This document shows positions 55,266 to 64,000 of a stretch of DNA of 64,000 nucleotides, one piece after another. How positions within the stretch are numbered: position 1 is the first letter of the stretch; each line of letters starts with the position of its first letter. The position numbers and the translations under genes are program-made. The notes beneath the pieces are model-generated. The model ran no database searches. It was not told where the DNA came from and saw nothing but the letters and a program-made list of their open reading frames with translations. The stretch comes from Fragilariopsis cylindrus CCMP1102. Its lineage: Eukaryota > Bacillariophyta > Bacillariophyceae > Bacillariales > Bacillariaceae. The DNA lies in assembly GCA_900095095.1 (NCBI GenBank), contig FMBT01000325.1, positions 124,001-188,000 on the forward strand, read 5' to 3'.

Positions 55266-56542
55266 TCATCGACGATGGGAAGAGGACTTCCCAGACCGAG
55301 CATATAAAATAAAGCCAGCGTATGCCAAAGATAGTCCTAATAGAACCCCATGCCCTATACCGGTGTTGTATGCTGTTCGTTTTTGTACTTTTATCACTTC
55401 TTGATCAGCAACATCTCTTTCTTTATCATCCTCGCCGCCGTTTTTGTCTTCTTGTTGTTGTTCAGTTATTGCTTGTTGTGCTAATACTATGGCTCCCATA
55501 AGACCAACATCAGAACCGTATTGACTTAACGTAATCCATTCTGACATGTCTTCACCAGACAGTTCACCTAAATAACCATTCAACAAAATCTTAGTACGAC
55601 GTCGAACTTTTTCAATTAATCCATTACGTTTCATAATACCACCACCTAATACAATTTTTTCAACGGACGTCACCAACACCAATGTAGCACATAAGTTAGC
55701 TAACGCGTTCGATGCATGATCCCAAACAGGATCATCGTCTTGTACGTCTTTTAACCAATCTCTATTCGACGATACTGTTTGTTTCGTGATTTGTTCTATC
55801 CGTTCGGTAAGTGCCACCGACGACGTCATACTTTCGACAGTATGTTTCCCTTGAAAAGGACTTTTGCTATCGGTACCCCACGAATAGCCTGTAAATGTAT
55901 CACCGTCCAGGGGTTGTATAGGAACATGACCAGCTTCGGGATGCATTCTTCCATGTACGGGTTTGCCATGAATAACTAAACCAACACCGACACCAGTACC
56001 AACTGTCACATAAGCCAATGAAGAAATTTTTTCTTCCTCATCTTACTATTATTACATGGTCGTTTTTCCTTTTCTTTTTCTGATATATATTCTGCTACAG
56101 CAGGTGCATTCACGTCTGTATCAATTTTTACTAGCAATCTATTATTATTATTGCTGTTTCCTTGACAGGCCTCCACTAATGGTGACAACACATCAATATC
56201 TCTCCAAGACTTTTTAGGTGTCGTTGATAATATTTTTCCATAAGTATTGGTTACGTTAGGATCAACACCAAAAGGTCCAAACATTGCTATGCCTAATGAT
56301 TGATATCCATTACCATTATTATTATTATGTTTTCGAAAAAATGAAACGCATTCCTCTAAAGTACGTTTCGGATCATCATGACTACTATCGATTTCTTGGC
56401 GATATAAAATTCGTGGTACTGCTGGTACAGTGGTCTTATTGTTATTGGATGATACAATCTCAATCTCTGCAACGGCTACAACGAATGACGTTCCTCCTCC
56501 TTCTACTGCAGCAATCAAAATTGGTTCTGCTGGATCGAACAT
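55266..56542 (-). CDS. ROK-family sugar kinase (fructokinase-like), tail-anchored, one frame break
   Basis: About 425 residues after joining two frames. The ATP phosphate-binding motif is near the start (IAAVEGGGTSFVVAVAEI), the catalytic-Asp motif LVKIDTDVNAPAVAEY matches fructokinase-type ROK enzymes (DTDVN), and YVTVGTGVGVGLVIHGKPVHG and HPEAGHVPIQP follow. The zinc-binding Cys loop that normally follows (CPYHGxC-like) is replaced by SPFQGKHTVESM, so zinc binding is probably lost. The C-terminus adds an acidic Gln/Asp/Glu linker and a hydrophobic helix (GHGVLLGLSLAYAGFILYA) with a basic tip, as in tail-anchored membrane proteins. Frame 1 ends at 56006; frame 2 is +1 from an AAAAAA/TTTTTT run at 56026-56032, a one-base loss. 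Family identity good. Confidence 0.78.
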
Positions 56543-56879
56543 GATCTGACTATTATTGTTGTATATCGTACAAAGTATTAGATGCTAGTTGTGTACGATA
56601 TCTTCTTTCCCTGATCTATTGTTTCTGGTTTGATTTGTTGTGTTGGTTTAACAACGAGACATTCGACGCCGTTGGAAAAAATCGAAAAACTTTAAGGAAC
56701 TAATGTTTCTTTCGCGCGAACGCCGCGCGACATCAACAAATTTATTTTGATTATTTCAAAATAAAAATGCGAAAATCTAGCTTGGATAAATATAAAAGCT
56801 TCTCGACTTCGAACAGCTCTGAACTGAATACATCCCAACATCCCATAATAATAACAATCATAATAATAATCCTGTTGAC
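56543..56879. promoter_or_regulatory. Divergent spacer
   Basis: 337 bp between divergent starts; a GCGCGAACGCCGCGCGA GC-rich word at about 56714 stands out. Nothing more specific. Confidence 0.4.
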
Positions 56880-59800
56880 ATGCATGACCTGTTCATGCAT
56901 GGGGAAAACATCAAAATGAACGACAACGATGAAAACGATAATGACTACGATGGCGATGGCGATGACAACGACAACAAAAATGATGAAATCTTCCATAGAT
57001 CCGTCCGATCTATCCTAGATCAGCTAGTCAAACATTTCCGACAAAATATTCATTCTGATTTAGAAGAAAATTCGCCAACAATGATTGTTCCGTCGAATAA
57101 AAACAACGACGACGACAATAACGATAGTAGAGTATACGAAAGCAACGGTAGTATAAATGATGGTGATAATAATGAACTACCACGAGAATTATCACCAATT
57201 ATACGATATTGGTTGGATCAATTATGGTCTATTGCCGTTCAACAACAACAACAACAACAACAACAAGTTGGGACCACCGATACTACTACTACTACTAATA
57301 ACAAGGACAATGACAATACCGCCATCGAAGTGGAAGTTATAATGGTAGTTTCAGAATGGATTAAAGGATACGAAACATCCATTCGATCTATTATTTTTGA
57401 TACCAACGGTACCAACCACCATCGCACTGCTACTGCTAATACAATACTTGTACCTCCGTTTAATCCCGGTTGCATTTCTGTATTAAAAAATTACGAATTG
57501 GTACTCTCAGAGATATTGTTAAGATTACTGGATCTGGTAGCTGCTCGCGATGACGACGACAACAACAATAATGATAGAAACGATGACAACAACGATAACA
57601 GTAATAATAATAATAATAATAATAGTAATAATATTACGAAAAGTGGAACTATCGTAATTAAATCATCGACATCATCATTAATAGCGACATCCTCATCATC
57701 ATCGTCATCACCGGCAGCATCATCATCGTTGAAACGAAGTCTTTCGAGGACTATCAACATTATTTCTTCCGACGTTACAATTCTGACTGCCGCCAAAAAC
57801 AACGAGGACAACGAAGACGACAATAAAAATAAAAATAAAAATCTTCGAAGGAACGTAGCACTTCCAATGCTTTTGAAAATTCTCAGTGATACACTCACAA
57901 CATTCGATCAAGTATGTGTAGTACTCGACAATAACAAAAATATTAATAGTGATGAAAACACTAGTATTAATAATGATAATAATGGGGTAAACAATTGTTT
58001 ACTCGAATACTACGATTGTTTCAGACGGTGTGCTGTCACGTTACTTGCCTTTGACGATGGCAGCAGCAACAACAACAACAAAAACGAAAAAGATGGAAAT
58101 TCAGCAACTTCATCATTGAATGTACTGTCTCCACATCACTTATCGCCGTCGTTGTCATTGCCAATATCGACGTCGGCGTCGTTGATGACACCCTCCTCGT
58201 CGGTTAACGTTCACAAAAATGATAATTTAGACATCGTACAGCGAATGATCAAACGTTTACAAGATTGTAGAGGAGACTCATCATCAAAGAGCGATGATGA
58301 TGATGATGATGATGGTGATGGTGATGATGATTTATGTCCAAGTTATTCTTATTTGGATGATAATTATTGGGATTCGTATTCGAAGAGTTACCTTTCGACA
58401 CAGGGTTGGATCGATCCAAATAATACAAAATATGTATCACAGTTGGTAGACGACATTTGGAATAAAATGCTATCCCTCTTATTGTTGAACCGACGACAAG
58501 TCGAAGAAGTCCGACAATCGAAACTGTTACAACGTAAATCTGTACTCAAGATTTTGGGTGGTGCTAGTCCATTGCTTCGGGACGTTCGGGCACATTTTTT
58601 TGGTCGAGATATGCACGGAGTGGAAGAGCTTTTAACGCCAACAACAAGAAGAAACGGTATCGGCGTCATCAGTAGTGATACGAATGGGACGACGGGTAGT
58701 AAATACGACGACAAAGAAACATACTAGTCGCAGTAATTCTAATGATGACCCACCGTATCAAATGATACCATCTAGAATCGCAGTTGCTGTGAATGCTTTG
58801 AGACTTTTACTAACACCAGATATGACACTTTGGAACAAAACGATTATCAGGATGACGTTGTTGATGTGTCGTCGTATGGTTATCGGATAATACGAGAAAA
58901 GATATTAGAAGATGTATTTCCTATTTGCGCCAGTTTGGTAGATTCGACCAACACTACATACAGTACTTTGGGAGCTGCTGGGTTTTTGTTGGTGACAGAT
59001 GTACTACTGCAATCACAATCAAGGACACAACAATACACGACGTCGTTGATGATGATAGGAGAAAAATCTTGAAGTGCAACAATAATGACGGCAACAACAA
59101 CAACAACAACAACGACAATGCTTTGTTAAATTTTATGGAAAACACACTATCCGTTTTGGAACGGGCCTTCCAATCGAGTGAAGGTCATGGTCCCGTAGTA
59201 GTTACAATTGGCCGAGCGCAAAGCAAACTATTTGAAATCATGTTGCGACGAAAAGAAAAAAATGAAGACTGTCATTACGATGACCACGTACGTCGTCGAA
59301 GAAGAACCGTGACTGGACATTGGCTTACTCGTCTTGAAAAATCATCGTATCGTCCAACGAGTGAAGAGCAATGCTTGGAACTTTTGTTGGGAGGTATACT
59401 TCCATTATTGTCGCAACATGCTATAGATAGAAATAATGAGGCCGATGCGATTGAGGTGGGTCGGATGGGACTTGCTGCGTTGTTACCATTAACTACAATG
59501 ACAACAACTGATGGTATGGGAGAGCTTTGGGGAGACGAAACCACTAGGAAGACTCAAATGGCATCAATGGTAGCCTTGATTAATTTAATGTTCGCGGCTC
59601 ATCTCATCATGCCGTGTCACGGAGGCAAGATCATGAGTAATTTGCTAGCGGCTGCCGCTACCGCCACACCAATAACTAACGGCAACAAAAACGACGGTTG
59701 GTCTGAAGAAAAGAGTCCAAAGACACCAACAGCGGCGTCAATACGGAGTATGGCTGTACTGACCGCTGCTATCGCCTTGAATATTTGTGGACCCAAGTTT

Positions 59801-59920
59801 GCGGGTGAGCTTGTACAGTCTATCGAAAAAGATCATGAACAATATCAACAAAATATACTGACCGTTGTTTCTGAAGTATGCAAACTAGCCGGGGACTTGA
59901 CAGTACGTGAACAAATCTAG
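56880..59920 (+). CDS. Large helical-repeat protein, possibly TTI2-like, frame broken
   Basis: About 1,000 residues across four frames. The N-terminal half is dominated by Asp/Asn and Ser runs around short conserved islands (ELSPIIRYWLDQLWSIAVQ, NPGCISVLKNYELVLSEILL). The second half is helical: KYVSQLVDDIWNKMLSLLLL, REKILEDVFPICASLVDS, YSTLGAAGFLLVTDVLL, FMENTLSVLERAF, ECLELLLGGILPLLSQHAI (order as listed). This resembles HEAT-type scaffolds; the FPICASLVD and late-repeat arrangement recalls TTI2 of the TELO2-TTI1-TTI2 complex, which matures PIKK kinases, but this is weak. Breaks: near 58710-58730 (a gain or two losses), about 58830 (loss) and about 59060 (loss). ATG 56880 follows the divergent spacer with ROK. 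Confidence 0.5.
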
Positions 59921-60855
59921 CTCATAGTAGTCCTACTGAGAATTAGTATAAGAATAGAGCTACTTTACTTGTAGAAAAATGGCTATGACAAATAAAATAC
60001 GATAAATAGGGATCAACAACATGAATTTCTAGTGAAACATATGTTTGTACTCTATTTGCTATTTCGCATTCAACAGTAATGAATGTATTTATGATTTTTC
60101 TCCCCGAGTGTGTCAAAAAATAAAAATCTAAATGACGTAATACAAAGTCCAGAATATCTACCGTACTTGTTCTTTGAATTAAGATACATAATATATTGAT
60201 GCCTTATTCTGTGTTTAAATGAGTGAATATAAAATAGATAATGCATGTGATATGATTATTTGTAGAAAAGAATAAGATATTTACTTCCAGGATGGATCGT
60301 GGAGTCACCAAGGAGTCGTCAAACTCGTTGTAACAGTGTTTTAGCTAGACGTGCTTCCATCATCGGTAAGCTTTTATTACTATTTCATTTTTTACTAGTC
60401 CTAATGAATTTGACCATGGTGGCTCAATTTTAGACCACTTCCAATGAATGAATATAGACAAAATCACACTCATTCGAAGAAGCATCTCAACTACTACTAC
60501 TGCGCTCCTTTTCTGGTTCAAAGTCCTCTTCTATAAGCCAAAATATCATTTTTTACTAAACTGGGACTGTTTTTTAGCGTGCTTTAGCGTGTGTTAATTT
60601 CTATCGTGCATTTTTTCCTGCCAAAAGATGCGTCTTTAGACTGCATTCGCGCATTAAATATTATGCTGCTTATCCCCGTGGACACTCTCCGTTGCCCGGA
60701 GGAAGTACTTCTCACTCATTATTACTCATTACCTTGTTTAATGAAAGAACACATCATCATCCTTTCGCTTGCTAAACAAACTGGTCATACTTGTACTATT
60801 TATCATATAGCTAATAATATTATCGTTACTTCGTGAAGAGCTTGGCGAGAATAGC
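59921..60855. other. Intergenic
   Basis: 935 bp AT-rich spacer. A small open frame 60591-60836 shows no features. A doubled GCGTGCTTTAGCGTG-type word lies near 60578. No gene supported. Confidence 0.5.
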
Positions 60856-61498
60856 ATGTCTACTATAATCCATCCGGTACCAGCGTCCCGTCAAGAATCG
60901 CTGCAATTGACGAAACTGACAGCAGCAAAAAGATAGCAACAAACAACAGCATGATGACGATAACGATAACGATAATAACGATAACGATAACAAGAAAAGC
61001 ATCGACGATGACAAAACAAATAGCGGGAGCAAAAACGTTGCTGAAAGATTGAGGGATAGTAGCAGTAGTAGCAGCAACGACCAGGGTACAAAACAACCAC
61101 GTGTTCATCAACAAAGACGTTCTATAGCTACATCGGGTTCACTTTTTGTGGCAGGATTTGCTCATCAGATCAATAAAACTCATATAGAAAAACTGTTCTC
61201 TAAATTTGGTAGACCAAAAAGGATTTCAGACTTTATGACAGGTCAAAAGTCAGACGCGAAATTTTGCTTCGTAGAATTGGATTCAACAGAAAATGCTCAA
61301 AAGGCAATAGACTCATTACATATGCGAATGCTACTAAATAAACGTTTAGTTGTTCAACCAGCAACGAATAAAGATGATTCATCGTCCTCGACGAGGTCCG
61401 TTGCTGTTCAAATGAGTCCTGCAAAGGAACGAATCCTTATAGATCAAAAAATTGCTGCACTTAAAAAGAAAATCAAAGAGTCACAATCCGATGATTGA
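60856..61498 (+). CDS. RRM RNA-binding protein, RBM18-like, one frame break
   Basis: About 214 residues from ATG 60856. N-terminal 85 residues are polar with an Asp-Asn run. A single RNA-recognition motif follows, RNP2 SLFVAGF and RNP1 KFCFVELD (about 61245-61270), with helix KTHIEKLFSKFGRPKRI and NAQKAIDSLHMRMLLNKRLVV. The C-terminal tail ILIDQKIAALKKKIKE matches the short helical tail of RBM18 proteins, a little-studied spliceosome-linked family. The first 23 codons run in a different frame from the rest; the change sits in an A5 run near 60924-60930, where one extra A (or two missing bases) would explain it. The RRM part alone reads from about 60940. Binding to RNA is well supported; the RBM18 name is tentative. 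Confidence 0.75.
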
Positions 61499-62042
61499 TT
61501 CGTCGATATATATTATGTGTACACACACGCACATCTATGTTCGACAGATGATATGGGCTGGACATCTTAAATGGACATGAGAAAATTAAATACCATCACA
61601 GTAATAGAAATAGCTATCATAACAAAACTGAATTGATTCATTCGTCGACTTAATCATTGATACTATAGTTTAATTGTCAAAGCAGTCTAGATACTACAGT
61701 GTTCTAGAGTATTTTATAATGTACCAATACATTCTCTTTTTCTTTTATTCGACTGGCTGAAACCATCGAAACTTAATTTACACAACACGCATGCTCTCAT
61801 CAACTAATGATATTATCATGCAAGTGTATTGGATAAAACGGAGGGAGCCCCTTGCATCGTTCTTGTATTATTTTATTGATATTTTTATATTTATGCAAGA
61901 TACTGGAATGAATGAAATTGAATTAATAATAATAGGCGAATTGTGAGCGTGAAATTTAATTTAGAGCGAGACAAAATTGATATTATTGTGACACTTCAGA
62001 TAGAATGAACTTTTATATCACAAAAAGGACAAAACTACTTAC
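61499..62042. other. Convergent 3' spacer including probable last cullin exon
   Basis: AT-rich. The cullin reading frame stops at a donor (AAC|GTAAGT, 62037-62042), so a tiny final exon should lie here; I could not place it with confidence. Confidence 0.5.
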
Positions 62043-64000
62043 GTTATATACTTGAGTGTTGTCGGCGCTTCGTTCGAGGTATTCCCGTTCAATCAAAGCC
62101 TCGATACGTTTTTTCACAAGACGAGGGTTGGGACTGAAAAAGTTCAATTGAGCAAGAACTTCTGACAAAAGTTGTTGATGCTGAAGAGTTTTACGTGCTT
62201 TCATGATCCGAACAATGGCAGCCTCAATCGCAATCGTTCGATCCTCCTCAACGCGCTTCGTATTCAATTGTCCATCCAACGAGGCCATCGGGATACGAAT
62301 TTTACGCATATTGCTAGAGAATTTCTCGTTGGCGGTGAAAGAATCCGTAGTGTTGATCTTGTTACTGGCAGGTGTCTTTTTGATCACTTTATACTTTCCA
62401 CAAGAAAGAGAATGCATCAAAGGCTTCAGAATATTTTCTTCCACATTAAGCTTTGTTGCCAATTCTGTGAACGTCATAGTTGCACCACCATTCATAGCAT
62501 CCAACGCCACCGCCTGAAGTGTAGCGACCTGAAGGTCGTACGACTTCTTTCCAAAAATCCCACGAACCGATGCATTCCCTTGAGAAAATACCCAACCCAA
62601 TTTTCTCTTTTGATGCTTTTGATCGTGCCAATCCTTGAAGATGTCCATACATTTGGACATTTGTGGTGTAAGAGCAATTGCGGGACTCTTATAAGTAGGC
62701 CAGAATCCCGTCGTTAATACTTGTACACTAAAATCAAGTTTCGTATCAACAGTCGCAGTTGATTTCCGAATTCTGATCGTTGTCCAGCACCAACAGCGAG
62801 ATCATTAAGCATACCTTCCATCTTGGATGTAAATTGCGTTCCACACTGCATCTTGAGTTTGGCAATCATCGATTTTTCCGCATCATTACTCGTGGATCGT
62901 TGACTGAGTAGTCGCTTTGCGAGTTGATTACGGTAGATTTCAGCGAACATATCCTTGTCCGTCAAGTACGAAAAGAGTTGAACGATTTTTTCTAAATTGG
63001 CATCAACTTCCTTTTCACTAAGTTTTTCACCACCACTTTTGAGGATTCTGTCGCAGAACGTCGACATCAATTCTGCGTTTGTGAACTGACCGACATTTTT
63101 GTTGACGATCTCGACGAATGCATCCTTCAATCCCTTTTGAAAGAGCGAGTTCCCACCAAAGTCTCCTTTACAACACCTAGGTATTTTTCATGAAGTGCCA
63201 TAATCGACTTAACGAATTTTGGATCGTCATTCTTGTCCTTCTCTCCACTGTCCAGACGGGCTTTGCGACGATTGATTATATCTTCACCCATCGATGTGAT
63301 AAAGTTCTGTAATATATTAGCCATAGGATTAAGGCCGTTCTCGAGTCTACCAAATAGACGGTACATACGTTGAAGATCTTCCGACTTGTCGTTCTGCAAT
63401 AGGGCCCGGCATCCAGATCCTTCCTTTTCTAGCAGAACCATTTCGACACGTTCTAAAATTTCTTCCTCGACTACCTTCAAAATCTTGGCTTCCGAGGACG
63501 TATGGAGGTAATCCTCGACACGCTTCCGCTCTGCGTCTAATGCATCTTCAGCCTTGATAAGATAATCTGGAGTAGAATCGTTGATCCAATCTTCACGCTT
63601 TTTGGCATAGTATTCTCGCGTAGAAGTAAGTAGTGGTTCTTCTAGATCGGTATTGTATGCATCGAGGGTACCCATTCCCATACTCTCGTAAAGTTCAACA
63701 ACACTCTTCACTAAACTTTTATCGATGATCTTTCCTTCACGTTCTTCGTTGATAAGTCCATGTATTGCCGAGGTCGTATCGCCCTTTATTTCGTCGTAGA
63801 CATTAGTTCGAAAACATCGTAATCCCGCTTCACTTAAAGTAGGTAAACTATGATGTTTGACGTAGTACCGATCGAGGTAGGTAAAGAACTTCTTTAACCA
63901 TTTATTCATAATTTGATGATTTTGCCAACGGTGTTTGAGTTCCGATATAGAATTGTTCCACCCTGACTTGTTTTATCACGTAATGCGGGAAGAACGTTGG
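62043..64000 (-). CDS. CUL1: Cullin, CUL1 type (5' end outside the window), frame broken
   Basis: Scaffold of a cullin-RING ubiquitin ligase. From the right edge: ELKHRWQNHQIMNKWLKKFF (cullin repeat) and FLDRYYV-like YLDRYYVKHH. The cullin-homology domain follows: LKDAFVEIVNKNVGQFTNAEL, FSYLTDKDMFAEIYRNQLAKRLL, KMQCGTQFTSKMEGMLND, TTGFWP. The C-terminus is the winged-helix neddylation domain IVRIMKARKTLQHQQLLSEV (acceptor Lys) and LIEREYLERSADNTQVYN. HQQLLSEV is closest to CUL1. Frame breaks (one-base losses) near 63975, 63161-63174 and 62741-62752. CUL1 partners are SKP1/F-box proteins. The final residues (usually YLA) require an exon past the donor at 62042. Family certain; CUL1 subtype likely. 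Confidence 0.85.

Noticed and set aside
1-64000. Programmed -1 frameshifting or stop-codon reassignment as a general rule of this organism
   Set aside because: Break sites share no consistent slippery heptamer, some need a gain rather than a loss, and many long genes are intact with normal stops; sequencing indels explain more with less.
1-64000. CRISPR arrays, prokaryotic operons or a complete transposon
   Set aside because: No regularly spaced repeats, genes are intron-bearing and mostly on alternating strands, and no intact transposase or reverse transcriptase is visible.

Overview
This 64 kb window is nuclear DNA of a photosynthetic stramenopile, most likely a diatom. The evidence is short spliceosomal introns (about 50-210 nt, GTAAGT...AG), AT-rich spacers, Asn/Asp/Ser/Gln-rich low-complexity inserts in many proteins, bipartite plastid presequences with a Phe after the signal-peptide cleavage point (cyclophilin at 49.4-50.4 kb, membrane proteins at 40.9 and 54.4 kb), Thr/Pro-rich cell-surface linkers and a siderophore-binding-like surface protein. 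It is an ordinary gene-dense chromosome segment with about 28 genes. I see no operon, CRISPR array, rRNA or convincing tRNA.

Layout. 0-6.3 kb (minus): a DnaJ-X chaperone cut by the left edge, a broken WD40 gene and a broken SET-domain gene. 6.6-17.4 kb: a PPR RNA-binding protein, an M50 site-2-type protease, an organellar-type RNase II/R, BUB3 and an unknown protein. 18-22.5 kb: an accessory-looking stretch with a Na/Pi cotransporter fragment, GC-rich inverted repeats, an iron-siderophore-binding-like gene, a decayed coding stretch and a strong 20-bp-arm hairpin, bracketed in part by a 33-36 nt direct repeat. 22.6-30.3 kb: a SAC3/GANP-like mRNA export factor with FG repeats, a small membrane protein and a broken single-stranded-DNA-binding protein. 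30.9-41 kb: a beta-helix surface protein, a coiled-coil protein, NF-YC, and an INSIG-like membrane protein with a DnaJ-type zinc finger. 41-64 kb: a plastid membrane protein, an FAD monooxygenase, a GC-rich pirin, a CaM kinase, a lumenal cyclophilin, a prolyl-4-hydroxylase-like oxygenase, an amine oxidase, an unknown plastid membrane protein, a tail-anchored ROK sugar kinase, a large unknown protein, an RBM18-like RRM protein, and a CUL1-type cullin cut by the right edge.

Two features stand out. First, about half of the recognisable genes carry one or more single-base frame breaks, almost always an apparent one-base loss and often in or beside a homopolymer. Uncorrected sequencing indels are the simplest explanation; pseudogenes, or rarely -1 slippage, are the alternatives. 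The annotation therefore joins frames where the protein family shows continuity. Second, neighbouring genes mostly alternate strand, giving a chain of divergent and convergent pairs. The genes do not form one pathway: they are housekeeping (mRNA export, cell-cycle checkpoint, ubiquitin ligase, organelle RNA and protein handling), signalling and surface functions.
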